Notes under the pieces: generated by a model | Seen by the model: the letters and a program-made list of their open reading frames with translations, nothing else | What the model was told of the DNA's origin: nothing | The model's database searches: none | Made by a program: the position numbers and the translations under genes | Part shown: positions 45,550-53,220 of the stretch, piece by piece | Layout: each line of letters opens with the position of its first letter | Position numbering within the stretch: position 1 is the first letter of the stretch | NCBI RefSeq assembly: GCF_030540825.1 | Contig: NZ_JAUOEO010000001.1 | Coordinates: forward strand, 3,361,001-3,425,000 | Direction: 5' to 3' | Origin: Flavivirga spongiicola | GTDB taxonomy: Bacteria > Bacteroidota > Bacteroidia > Flavobacteriales > Flavobacteriaceae | DNA: 64,000 nucleotides

Positions 45550-45969
45550 ATGGCAACAAATAGAACATTTACAATGCTTAAGCCAGATGCTGTTGAAAAG
45601 GGACACATTGGCGCAATATTAGAAAAAATTTCAGCTTCAGGATTTAGAATCGTAGCAATGAAATTAACACAAATGACAAAAGCTGACGCTGAAGCATTTT
45701 ATGCTATACATAATGAACGTCCATTTTTTGGGGAATTAGTCGAATATATGACTCGCGGTCCTATTGTTGCAGCTATTTTAGAAAAAGACAATGCTGTTGA
45801 AGACTTTAGAACTTTAATAGGGGCAACTAACCCTGCTGATGCTGCCGAAGGAACTATTCGTAAACTTTATGCAGCTTCTATTGGTGAAAATGCAGTACAT
45901 GGAAGTGATAGTGATGATAATGCGGCTATAGAGGGAGCTTTTCATTTTTCTGGTAGAGAGATGTTTTAA
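45550..45969 (+). CDS. ndk: Nucleoside-diphosphate kinase
   Basis: Balances nucleoside triphosphate pools by phosphate transfer through a histidine. The 139 residues include [15 protein letters not shown] at the N-terminus, [15 protein letters not shown], and the active-site histidine in [15 protein letters not shown]. Length is standard. It has a textbook Bacteroidota promoter and its own terminator. Confidence 0.97.
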   Translation: MATNRTFTMLKPDAVEKGHIGAILEKISASGFRIVAMKLTQMTKADAEAFYAIHNERPFFGELVEYMTRGPIVAAILEKDNAVEDFRTLIGATNPADAAEGTIRKLYAASIGENAVHGSDSDDNAAIEGAFHFSGREMF

Positions 45970-45994
45970 GTCGTTAAAAATTATAAACAAACAG

Positions 45995-46024
45995 AAAGCT
46001 CGCAACATCGTTGCGGGCTTTTTT
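45995..46024 (+). terminator. Terminator of ndk
   Basis: AAAGC-T-CGCAAC, loop ATC, GTTGCG-G-GCTTTTTT: a stable hairpin followed by a T run, 25 bases after the ndk stop. Confidence 0.88.
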
Positions 46025-46031
46025 ATTTAAG

Positions 46032-46086
46032 ATGCCCCGTCTTGAAATAAGTCGATTTTGTGTCAACTTATTTCAGGACGGGGCAT
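46032..46086. repeat. 21-bp inverted repeat with 13-nt loop
   Basis: Left arm ATGCCCCGTCTTGAAATAAGT and right arm ACTTATTTCAGGACGGGGCAT (21 bases each, written here only as arms) pair with one mismatch around a 13-base loop. The arms are far more GC-rich at their outer ends than the surroundings. It lies between the ndk terminator and the cold-shock gene. The TGTCAACTTATTTCAGGACG end could be a remnant of an insertion-sequence terminus or a miniature element. Confidence 0.7.
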
Positions 46087-46093
46087 TCCATAA

Positions 46094-46128
46094 AAAAAAG
46101 CCTATCGAATAAATGATAGACTTTTAAT
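46094..46128 (-). terminator. Terminator of the first cold-shock gene
   Basis: On the minus strand AAAAGTCTATC ... GATAGGCTTTTTTTT forms a hairpin with a T run, just downstream of the cspA stop. A matching hairpin follows the second copy. Confidence 0.7.
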
Positions 46129-46151
46129 TGTAAATTGTTAAAAGTATATTG

Positions 46152-46343
46152 TTAGATTACTTTTACGTTTACGGCGTTTAATCCTTTTTTGCCTTCTTGT
46201 AGATCGAATTCTACAGCATCACCTTCACGAATTTCATCGATAAGTCCTGAAATGTGTACGAAATGTTCTTTGTTGTTGTCGTCTTCAACGATAAATCCAA
46301 AACCTTTAGAATCATTGAAAAATTTTACGGTACCTTTACTCAT
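46152..46343 (-). CDS. cspA: Cold-shock domain protein, copy 1
   Basis: A 63-residue single-domain cold-shock protein that binds single-stranded RNA and DNA, acting as an RNA chaperone. RNP1 (SKGFGFIV) and RNP2 (HFVHISGL) are present, with RNP2 carrying VHIS in place of the common VHFS. The protein differs from copy 2 (46471-46662) at one residue (Lys in EGKKGLN against Arg). The coding sequences and terminators are near-identical, pointing to a recent tandem duplication of the whole gene. Confidence 0.95.
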   Translation of the reverse strand: MSKGTVKFFNDSKGFGFIVEDDNNKEHFVHISGLIDEIREGDAVEFDLQEGKKGLNAVNVKVI

Positions 46344-46414
46344 TGTTTATACTATTAAGTTAATTTGTTTTTGTAAAGATAGTGCCAAATAATTTATTAA
46401 TCACTAAAAACAAA

Positions 46415-46446
46415 AAAAGTCTATCAAATTGATTGATAGACCTTTA
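46415..46446 (-). terminator. Terminator of the second cold-shock gene
   Basis: A stem AAGTCTATCAA / TTGATAGACCTT with an A/T tract on the minus strand, separating the two cold-shock genes so each has its own transcript end. Confidence 0.75.
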
Positions 46447-46470
46447 ATTGTAATTGTTAAAGTATATTTA

Positions 46471-46662
46471 TTAGATTACTTTTACGTTTACGGCGTTTAA
46501 TCCTTTTCTACCTTCTTGTAGATCGAATTCTACTGCGTCACCTTCACGAATTTCATCGATAAGTCCTGAAATGTGTACAAAATGTTCTTTGTTGTTGTCG
46601 TCTTCTACGATGAATCCAAAACCTTTAGAATCATTGAAAAATTTTACGGTACCTTTACTCAT
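46471..46662 (-). CDS. cspA: Cold-shock domain protein, copy 2
   Basis: The 63-residue twin of the preceding gene, with RNP1 SKGFGFIV and RNP2 HFVHISGL and one substitution (EGRKGLN). The duplication unit is 319 bp and includes the terminator. Different upstream sequences (beyond the ATG the two gaps diverge) may give different expression. Confidence 0.95.
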   Translation of the reverse strand: MSKGTVKFFNDSKGFGFIVEDDNNKEHFVHISGLIDEIREGDAVEFDLQEGRKGLNAVNVKVI

Positions 46663-46758
46663 GTTATGTTTTATAAAAAATTAGGTCACAAATATAATAT
46701 AAATAATAATAGCTTTTTGGTTTAATACAAAAATTTTGTATAAAGTTTGTTTTTATAA

Positions 46759-47055
46759 TTATCGGAGTACCAGTTTTTTAATGATTTCTTTCCCTAATTC
46801 CTCGTTAAGCATGTTAATTATTTTTTGTTTACCATAACTTAATTCTTCCCTAAGAACACTAGAGGTCAGCTGTATATAAAGTGTGTCCCGTTCTAAGTTT
46901 ACCGATGCCGTGTAATTATTTACACCATTACCCATAAGGTTTGCCCATGCATCAGCTACATTAACTTTATTTAAACCTTTTTCTAATTTATTGGTTTCTA
47001 CAAATTCTTTTAAAGCATCTTGAATGCTAATATGTTCGTTGTTACGTTTTGCCAT
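46759..47055 (-). CDS. DUF721 (DciA-like) protein
   Basis: A 98-residue protein of the DUF721/DciA family. The N-terminus is HISIQDALKEFVETNKLEKGLNKVNVADAWANLMG, then the strand DTLYIQLTSSVLREELSYGKQKIINMLNEELG. DciA loads the replicative helicase in bacteria without DnaC. Its position immediately downstream of recF fits a DNA replication role, but short Bacteroidota versions have not been tested to my knowledge. Confidence 0.88.
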   Translation of the reverse strand: MAKRNNEHISIQDALKEFVETNKLEKGLNKVNVADAWANLMGNGVNNYTASVNLERDTLYIQLTSSVLREELSYGKQKIINMLNEELGKEIIKKLVLR

Positions 47056-47087
47056 TAGATCTTGTTATATATTAAGCTGCTTGAAAT

Positions 47088-48167
47088 TTAAAGCCTAAAA
47101 ATTTCATAAGATTGATGCACCTGCTTTACAGCTGCTTCTGTACGTTCTGCATGAGTGTCGCTTATAAATAGCTGTCCAAAATTTTCATCATCTACTAATT
47201 TAATAATTTGAGCGACACGATGTTCGTCCAACTTATCAAAAATATCATCTAGTAATAAAATCGGATTGACACCACTTTGCGCTTTTATAAAATCGAATTG
47301 AGCTAGTTTTAGTGCAATTAAAAACGATTTTTGTTGACCTTGACTCCCGAATTTTTTAATAGGATGCCCTTCAATATTAAAATGTAAATCATCTTTATGA
47401 ATACCAACGCTCGTGTATTGTAACGCTTTGTCTTTATTGATGATATTTTTTAACAGTGTGTTTAAATCAGCTTCAAATAAATCGCTGTGATATTTTAAGT
47501 CAACTATTTCACTACCATTACTAATAGCTTCGTAACGCGACTTAAAGATGGGAATAAATTCCTTTAAAAAAGTATCTCGTTTTTCGAAAATACGAGTTCC
47601 AAAGTCTGTTAATTGATTGTTGTAAACTTCTAAAGTATCATTATTAAAGGTGTGGTTTAAAGCAAAATATTTTAGTAACGCATTACGTTGAGCCAGTATC
47701 TTATTATAGTTTATTAAATGGTTTAAATAGGTTTTATCGCTTTGTGAAATGACACTGTCTATAAATTTTCGTCTGGTATCGCTACCTTCAATAATCAAAT
47801 CTCTATCGGCTGGCGAAATAATCACTAAAGGTAAAAAACCAATATGTTCGCTAAACTTTTCATAAGCTTTAGCATTGCGTTTAATAACTTTTTTTTTACC
47901 TCGTTTTAAGCTAATAATTATTTTTTCAGTTTTATTATCCTTTTCATAATCACCATTAATCACAAAAAAATCTTCGTCATGCTTAATATTTTGTGTTGCC
48001 ACGGGGTTAAAGTAACTTTTTCCGAAGGATAAATGATAAATAGCATCGAGTACATTGGTTTTTCCAATACCGTTATTACCAACAATGCAATTTATTTTAT
48101 CATTGAAGGCAAATGATTTACTATCAAAGTTTTTATAATTAAGTAACGAAAGGGATTTTAAAATCAT
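47088..48167 (-). CDS. recF: DNA replication and repair protein RecF
   Basis: A 359-residue SMC-like ATPase acting in gap repair with RecO and RecR. The Walker A is [14 protein letters not shown] (about 30-43), the ABC signature region is [19 protein letters not shown], Walker B is [12 protein letters not shown], and the C-terminus has a D-loop-type FISDT. Length is normal. It is cotranscribed with the DUF721 gene; a 301-bp gap with a long palindrome separates it from the divergent TPR gene. Confidence 0.96.
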   Translation of the reverse strand: MILKSLSLLNYKNFDSKSFAFNDKINCIVGNNGIGKTNVLDAIYHLSFGKSYFNPVATQNIKHDEDFFVINGDYEKDNKTEKIIISLKRGKKKVIKRNAKAYEKFSEHIGFLPLVIISPADRDLIIEGSDTRRKFIDSVISQSDKTYLNHLINYNKILAQRNALLKYFALNHTFNNDTLEVYNNQLTDFGTRIFEKRDTFLKEFIPIFKSRYEAISNGSEIVDLKYHSDLFEADLNTLLKNIINKDKALQYTSVGIHKDDLHFNIEGHPIKKFGSQGQQKSFLIALKLAQFDFIKAQSGVNPILLLDDIFDKLDEHRVAQIIKLVDDENFGQLFISDTHAERTEAAVKQVHQSYEIFRL

Positions 48168-48194
48168 ATAATAAGCGACTTAAAGGCTATATTA

Positions 48195-48355
48195 TACCAA
48201 TTAAACTTCAAAATGACGAATATAATTCATTTCTTTTTTACTTAAATTTCTTCAAAAACAGAACCATAACTTCAGCTATGCTTAAGGTTTTTGACTTATT
48301 TAAGCAAAAAATAATTCAAATTATTTATGTGTTATTTTGAAATTCAATTGGTATT
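48195..48355 (-). repeat. ~161-bp imperfect palindromic element (copy A)
   Basis: The ends ATACCAATTAAACTTCAAAA and, from the other side, ATACCAATTGAATTTCAAAA are inverted copies. Pairing continues through TTTTTTACTTAAAT/TTTTTTGCTTAAAT. The centre on the minus strand is TTAAGCATAGCTGAAGTTAT followed by GGTTCTG, shared with copies B and D. It fills most of the 301-bp gap between recF and the TPR gene. Confidence 0.7.
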
Positions 48356-48435
48356 TGTTGCTAAACTCTTTAAAAAGAAGTGCAAATTATTGAAAAATAT
48401 CAAATAAATACCCTTTTAGTTATGAAGAAAAATTA

Positions 48436-48443
48436 TATTTTTG
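48436..48443 (+). promoter_or_regulatory. Candidate -7 element for the TPR-RibH transcript
   Basis: TATTTTTG fits TAnnTTTG, 26 bases before the ATG at 48469. No clear -33 TTG. Confidence 0.45.
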
Positions 48444-48468
48444 CGGCGCATTAATATAGATAGAATAC

Positions 48469-49239
48469 ATGGCGACTTATAATAAAAGAGGATACAAACC
48501 AAAAAATAAAGTAGAGAAAGAACAAAACATCGAAACAGACTCTACTACAGCAGAAGTTTTTAATACACTCGATGAGACTGCTTCAAAAACAGAAGCGTTT
48601 GTTGAAAAGAACCAGAAATATATTTTTGTAATCATAGGACTTGTTGCATTAATTGTTTTAGGCTCTTTAGCATACAAGGAGTTTATAGCAAAACCTAAGC
48701 AAATGTCTGCTATGAACGATATGTTTCAAGCACAAAAATATTTTGATCAAGCAGTTACTGGTGTTGAAAAAGACTCATTGTACAATTTGGCTTTAAATGG
48801 CGGAGAAGGAAAGTTTGGTATGCTAGACGTTATTGAAGAGTATAGTGGTACACCGTCGGCTAACTTAGCTAGTTATTACGCTGGAACTGCATATTTAAGA
48901 TTAAAAGATTATAAAAAAGCAGTTGAGCATTTAGAAAATTTCAAAAGCGATGACGAAATATTAGCACCTATAGCAAAAGGAAATATTGGTGATGCTTTTG
49001 TACAATTAAATCAGCCAAATGAAGCTTTAGGGTATTATGAGCAAGCTGCTGAAATGCGCAATAACGAATATACGACACCCATGTATTTATTTAAAGCGGG
49101 AACTGTTGCCTTAGATTTAGGAAAGGCGGATAAAGCATTGGCTAATTTTAAAAGAGTTAAAGAAGAATACCCAAATTCAACAGAGGCGTCTAAAGTAGAT
49201 GTGTTTATAGGTAAAGCTCAAGTATTGGCAAGCAAGTAA
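48469..49239 (+). CDS. Membrane-anchored TPR protein (YfgM-like)
   Basis: A 256-residue protein: a charged cytosolic N-terminus (1-48), one membrane segment (about 50-68, IFVIIGLVALIVLGSLAY) and periplasmic TPR repeats (about 75-250; ASYYAGTAYLRLKDYKKAVEHLE, NIGDAFVQLNQPNEALGYYEQA). It resembles YfgM, a SecYEG-associated ancillary TPR protein, in size and layout. It is one base upstream of ribH and cotranscribed with it. Role inferred from architecture only. Confidence 0.9.
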   Translation: MATYNKRGYKPKNKVEKEQNIETDSTTAEVFNTLDETASKTEAFVEKNQKYIFVIIGLVALIVLGSLAYKEFIAKPKQMSAMNDMFQAQKYFDQAVTGVEKDSLYNLALNGGEGKFGMLDVIEEYSGTPSANLASYYAGTAYLRLKDYKKAVEHLENFKSDDEILAPIAKGNIGDAFVQLNQPNEALGYYEQAAEMRNNEYTTPMYLFKAGTVALDLGKADKALANFKRVKEEYPNSTEASKVDVFIGKAQVLASK

Positions 49240-49240
49240 T

Positions 49241-49726
49241 ATGGCTACGGCAAATAAAAATTTATCCGATTACGATAAAACGACAATCCCAAACGCGAAT
49301 AAATTTCGGTTTGGGATTGTTGTTTCTGAGTGGAACGAGACTGTTACCGAAGGGCTTTATGAAGGTGCTTATAATACTTTGATAGAAAATGGGGTGTTGC
49401 CAAATAGCATCATTAGATGGGATGTGCCCGGTAGTTATGAACTTATCTATGGTTGTAAAAAAATGCAGGAGCAAATGGTAAATGCCGTTATTGCTATTGG
49501 TAGTGTCATTCAAGGCGAAACAAAGCATTTCGATTTTGTCTGTGAAGCAGTGTCCCAAGGTATAAAGGACTTAAATGTAACACGAGAAACACCTGTGATA
49601 TTTTGCGTACTAACAGATAACAATATGCAACAAGCTATAGATCGTTCTGGCGGTAAACATGGGAATAAAGGTACAGAAGCAGCTATTGCCGCTATTAAAA
49701 TGGCTGAATTGCGTAAGAACAGCTAG
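49241..49726 (+). CDS. ribH: 6,7-dimethyl-8-ribityllumazine synthase
   Basis: Condenses 5-amino-6-ribitylaminouracil with 3,4-dihydroxy-2-butanone 4-phosphate in riboflavin synthesis. The 161 residues include FGIVVSEWNETVTEGLYEGA, the substrate-binding VPGSYELIYG, AIGSVIQGETKHFDFVCEAV with the catalytic histidine, and PVIFCVLTDNNMQQAIDR. The family forms icosahedral or pentameric shells. The stop is five bases from a heptamer array. Confidence 0.96.
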   Translation: MATANKNLSDYDKTTIPNANKFRFGIVVSEWNETVTEGLYEGAYNTLIENGVLPNSIIRWDVPGSYELIYGCKKMQEQMVNAVIAIGSVIQGETKHFDFVCEAVSQGIKDLNVTRETPVIFCVLTDNNMQQAIDRSGGKHGNKGTEAAIAAIKMAELRKNS

Positions 49727-49730
49727 TTTT

Positions 49731-49806
49731 CAGTAAGCAGTAAACAGTAAGCAGTGTTCGGTAAACAGTATTTGGTCGCAGTATTCAGTAAACAGTATTC
49801 AGTAAT
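49731..49806. repeat. Degenerate 7-bp tandem array (CAGTNNN type)
   Basis: Eleven units are readable: CAGTAAG, CAGTAAA, CAGTAAG, CAGTGTT, CGGTAAA, CAGTATT, TGGTCG (six bases), CAGTATT, CAGTAAA, CAGTATT, CAGTAAT. It begins four bases after the ribH stop codon. Confidence 0.8.
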
Positions 49807-49833
49807 TAATTCTCAGTATAAAGCAAATTCAAA

Positions 49834-49854
49834 AATCGTTAATCGTCAATCGTT
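49834..49854. repeat. Short heptamer array (AATCGTN)
   Basis: Three units, AATCGTT, AATCGTC and AATCGTT. In reverse complement this matches the GATTNNN array at 4961-5009. Confidence 0.6.
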
Positions 49855-49992
49855 ATTCTAAAATCGATTTGTTTTTGTTAACAATTTTTGACATCTCAAC
49901 TTCTGTTTTCTCCCTATTTTTAAGTATTTTTGATAAACTTGTCTTAAACCATTAAGGTTAAGATTAGTTGATTATTAAGAGCATTATAGATT

Positions 49993-50226
49993 TTGTTTAA
50001 ACAACGTAAAAATAGAACCTTTCAATATCGACCTAGATTTTTCAAGGAGAATCAAACCGATTTGGATTCAGATAATAAATCTGACACTAGAGATTTTATT
50101 TCCAAATGGCGACGACAAAGTGAGAATAAGATAAAAGTTAAGGGAGCTTTACCGGTAAAAACTTTAATTTTGGCTTTGGTATTATTATTGCTTTGTATGT
50201 ATTTGTTAGAAAAGAAATACATGTAA
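49993..50226 (+). CDS. Small single-TM protein, TTG start (paralogue 1)
   Basis: A 77-residue protein with a basic N-terminus (KQRKNRTFQYRPRFFKE) and one C-terminal membrane helix (about 53-71). The N-terminal motif matches the next gene (RKNKKFSYTPRYF), so the TTG start is probably right: no in-frame ATG comes before the membrane segment. Function unknown. It lies in the ribH-to-mutL gene block of flavobacteria. Confidence 0.78.
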   Translation: MFKQRKNRTFQYRPRFFKENQTDLDSDNKSDTRDFISKWRRQSENKIKVKGALPVKTLILALVLLLLCMYLLEKKYM

Positions 50227-50244
50227 CCTAAAAGCTTAGAAATT

Positions 50245-50532
50245 ATGGGAATTTTAAAACTACGGAAAAACAAAAAGTTTAGCTACACACCTCGTTATTT
50301 TGATGATAAAGGTGAAGGAAACCCTTTTGAAATTAAGCATAAATTTGACGAGCACAGAACAACGGTTGGTAGTAATAAAGGTTTAAAAACAAAACTTAAT
50401 AATGCTTTAGATGATTTAAAAAATAATCCAGACAAAGAGGTTAACAAACGTGTTTTAATAATTGTTGCTATTCTTGTTTTAATATTTCTTTTTATCATCG
50501 ATTTCGATTTATCTATATTCTTTTCTAAGTAA
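50245..50532 (+). CDS. Small single-TM protein (paralogue 2)
   Basis: A 95-residue tail-anchored-like protein: basic aromatic N-terminus (LRKNKKFSYTPRYFDDKGEG), a polar helical middle (about 35-70) and a C-terminal membrane helix (about 72-90). Homologues have, as I recall, sometimes been named riboflavin synthase subunit beta because of the neighbouring ribH. Nothing in the sequence supports that. It ends three bases before mutL, suggesting cotranscription. Confidence 0.85.
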   Translation: MGILKLRKNKKFSYTPRYFDDKGEGNPFEIKHKFDEHRTTVGSNKGLKTKLNNALDDLKNNPDKEVNKRVLIIVAILVLIFLFIIDFDLSIFFSK

Positions 50533-50535
50533 TAC

Positions 50536-52380
50536 ATGGCAGACATTATCCAGCTTTTACCAGATCATGTAGCTAATCAAATAGCTGCAGGAGAAGTTGT
50601 ACAACGTCCAGCATCTGTTGTAAAGGAGTTGCTTGAAAATGCGATTGATGCAGGAGCATCAACCATTAAACTTATTATAAAAGACGCTGGAAAAACATTA
50701 GTTCAAGTTATTGATGATGGAAAGGGGATGAGTGCTACCGATGCTCGTTTAAGCTTTGAGCGTCATGCCACTTCTAAAATTCGCACTGCCGATGATTTAT
50801 TTCAATTGGATACAAAAGGATTCCGTGGAGAAGCTTTAGCAAGCATAGCGGCCATTGCGCATGTTGAATTGAAAACGAAGCAAGAACAAGAAGATGTTGG
50901 TACTACTATTGTAATTGAGGGTAGTAATGTGGTATCCCAAGAAGTGGTAGTCACACCTAAAGGCACATCAATTTCTGTAAAAAACCTTTTTTTTAATATT
51001 CCTGCGCGACGCAATTTTTTAAAGTCAAATACGGTTGAATTGAGACATGTTATTGATGAATTTCATCGCGTGGCATTAGCGCATCCTAATATTAGTTTTG
51101 CTTTGTATAACAATGGAAGCGAATCTTTTAATTTACCAATTAGTAAATATAGGCAGCGTATTGTAAATGTTTTCGGGAATAAAACCAATGAAAAACTGGT
51201 GCCTGTTGAAGAAAATACAGAGGTTCTTGAAATTTCGGGATTTGTTGGTAAGCCGGAATTTGCTAAGAAAACGAGAGGCGAGCAGTATTTTTTTGTAAAC
51301 AATCGCTTTATTAAAAGTGCCTATTTAAATCATGCTATAGCCTCTGCATTTGATGGTTTATTGAAAAGTGGTACGCATCCAAGCTATTTTTTAAATTTAA
51401 CGGTAGATCCGCAAACTATCGATATTAATATACATCCAACAAAAACAGAAATTAAGTTTGATGACGAGCATACGCTGTACGCTTTGTTACGTTCTGCAGT
51501 AAAACATAGTTTAGGCCAATTTAATATTGCGCCTGTTTTAGATTTTGAGCGAGACCCAAGTCTTGATACACCATATAGTTATAAAAATAATGATACAAGT
51601 GTTCCTAAAGTAGAAGTAGATAAAAGTTTTAATCCATTCCAAGAGGAAACAAAAGCCAGAATGACATCTTATAAAAAAGAACCTGTTGCAAATTGGGAAA
51701 GTTTATATGTTGGATTAGAATCTAAAGGAACTAAAACACAGCAAGATTTTAGTGAAGTGCATTTTGAAAGCGAGGAATCTACACCTTCCATTTTTGATGA
51801 TGAAAAACAAATGGAAAATGTAAATACAACGTATCAGCTCCATAATAAATATATTGTCAGTACTATCAAATCGGGTATGTTGGTTATAGATCAACATCGA
51901 GCACATCAACGTATTTTATATGAAGAGCTTCTTAAAAATATGACGATAAAAGAAGCGGTAAGCCAGCAATTGTTATTTCCGCTTCAGTTACATTTTTCAA
52001 CACAAGAAATTACTATTGTAAAGCAGTTGAAAGATGATTTAGAGAATACTGGATTTGTTTTTTCAAGTTTTAATGATGAGTCTCTTGAGATTACAGGTGT
52101 TCCGGTATCGGTTCCTGAAAGTGAAGTATCTATTATTTTAGAGCAATTAATTAGTGATGTAGAAAATGAAGTGCCAGATAGTCATTTTAGTGCTACCGAT
52201 TTATTGGCAAAATCGATGGCGAAAAGTTTAGCTATTAAAACAGGGCAATCATTACAGAAAGATGAACAAGAACATTTGGTAAATAAGCTGTTTGCTTGTA
52301 AAGAACCAAATATTTCACCTACTAATAGGTCAACATTTATTACGCTAAGTGTTGATGAGTTAGATAAAAAATTTATATAG
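50536..52380 (+). CDS. mutL: DNA mismatch repair protein MutL
   Basis: A 614-residue GHKL ATPase that couples MutS mismatch recognition to strand removal. The N-terminal ATPase has ELLENAIDAGA, DDGKGM and FRGEALASIAA, followed by the transducer domain with FVNNRFIKSA and INIHPTKTEIKF. The C-terminal dimerisation domain (about 415-610) contains the DQHRAHQRILYEELL motif, which resembles the DQHAxxER motif of MutL endonucleases; a CKEPNISP near the end is close to the CPHGRP motif position. Nicking activity is therefore possible but not certain. Confidence 0.96.
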   Translation: MADIIQLLPDHVANQIAAGEVVQRPASVVKELLENAIDAGASTIKLIIKDAGKTLVQVIDDGKGMSATDARLSFERHATSKIRTADDLFQLDTKGFRGEALASIAAIAHVELKTKQEQEDVGTTIVIEGSNVVSQEVVVTPKGTSISVKNLFFNIPARRNFLKSNTVELRHVIDEFHRVALAHPNISFALYNNGSESFNLPISKYRQRIVNVFGNKTNEKLVPVEENTEVLEISGFVGKPEFAKKTRGEQYFFVNNRFIKSAYLNHAIASAFDGLLKSGTHPSYFLNLTVDPQTIDINIHPTKTEIKFDDEHTLYALLRSAVKHSLGQFNIAPVLDFERDPSLDTPYSYKNNDTSVPKVEVDKSFNPFQEETKARMTSYKKEPVANWESLYVGLESKGTKTQQDFSEVHFESEESTPSIFDDEKQMENVNTTYQLHNKYIVSTIKSGMLVIDQHRAHQRILYEELLKNMTIKEAVSQQLLFPLQLHFSTQEITIVKQLKDDLENTGFVFSSFNDESLEITGVPVSVPESEVSIILEQLISDVENEVPDSHFSATDLLAKSMAKSLAIKTGQSLQKDEQEHLVNKLFACKEPNISPTNRSTFITLSVDELDKKFI

Positions 52381-52383
52381 ATT

Positions 52384-53220
52384 ATGATGAGGATTTCAGA
52401 AACTGTTAAACACCTATTAATCATTAATGTGATTATGTTTATTGGTACCTTAGCAGTTGGTCAAGATTTGTTTTTTGATTGGTTTGCGATGCATTTCCCG
52501 AAAAGTGATGCTTTTCAATCTTGGCAAATCATTACACACATGTTTATGCATGGTGGCATAACACATATTTTATTTAATATGTTTGCCCTTTGGATGTTTG
52601 GTACACCTGTAGAACAGGTTTTAGGCTCCAAGCGGTTTTTGTTTATCTATATTTCTGCTGGACTGGGAGCGGTTGGATTACAAATAGCGTATTATTATTA
52701 TGATTTTTATCCTTTATTGAATAGCATTTCCGAGTTGGGATTCTCATCGGATATTATTAATAGCATAGTTAACTTTGATATTGTTGATTATAATGTTAAC
52801 GGTAAAGGTTTTTTTAGTCAAAAAATATTTGAAGATAAGCTTCTTCCGCTTTTTGTTGAGAATAATATAGATAAAAGTTTATTAAATCAAAATTCTTTTA
52901 ATAGCTTGTATGAAATGAATGTTATTACTAATAACAGTACAATGGTAGGGGCGTCAGGTTGTATTATGGGGATTCTAGCAGCATTTGGTATGATGAACCC
53001 CAATGCTGAACTCATGCTGATATTTTTACCAATTCCTATTAAAGCAAAGTATTTTATTCCAGGAATTATTATTTTAGATTTAATTTCTGGTTTAACAGGA
53101 CAATCCTTTTTTAGCCCTAGTAATACTGCTTACATGGCGCATGTTGGAGGCGCATTAATTGGTTTTTTAATTATGTGGTATTGGAAAAAAACACAGTTTA
53201 ATAGAAACCGTTGGAATTAA
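52384..53220 (+). CDS. Rhomboid-family intramembrane serine protease (1)
   Basis: A 278-residue polytopic protein with the rhomboid catalytic features: HMFMHGGITHILFNMFALW (the HxxxN helix), the nucleophile serine in VGASGCIMG (GxSG) and the histidine in AHVGGALIGF. There is a large insertion (about 105-180) between helices 2-3 and the active-site serine. It starts three bases after mutL and overlaps the second rhomboid. It likely cleaves membrane-protein helices; substrates unknown. Confidence 0.94.
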   Translation: MMRISETVKHLLIINVIMFIGTLAVGQDLFFDWFAMHFPKSDAFQSWQIITHMFMHGGITHILFNMFALWMFGTPVEQVLGSKRFLFIYISAGLGAVGLQIAYYYYDFYPLLNSISELGFSSDIINSIVNFDIVDYNVNGKGFFSQKIFEDKLLPLFVENNIDKSLLNQNSFNSLYEMNVITNNSTMVGASGCIMGILAAFGMMNPNAELMLIFLPIPIKAKYFIPGIIILDLISGLTGQSFFSPSNTAYMAHVGGALIGFLIMWYWKKTQFNRNRWN

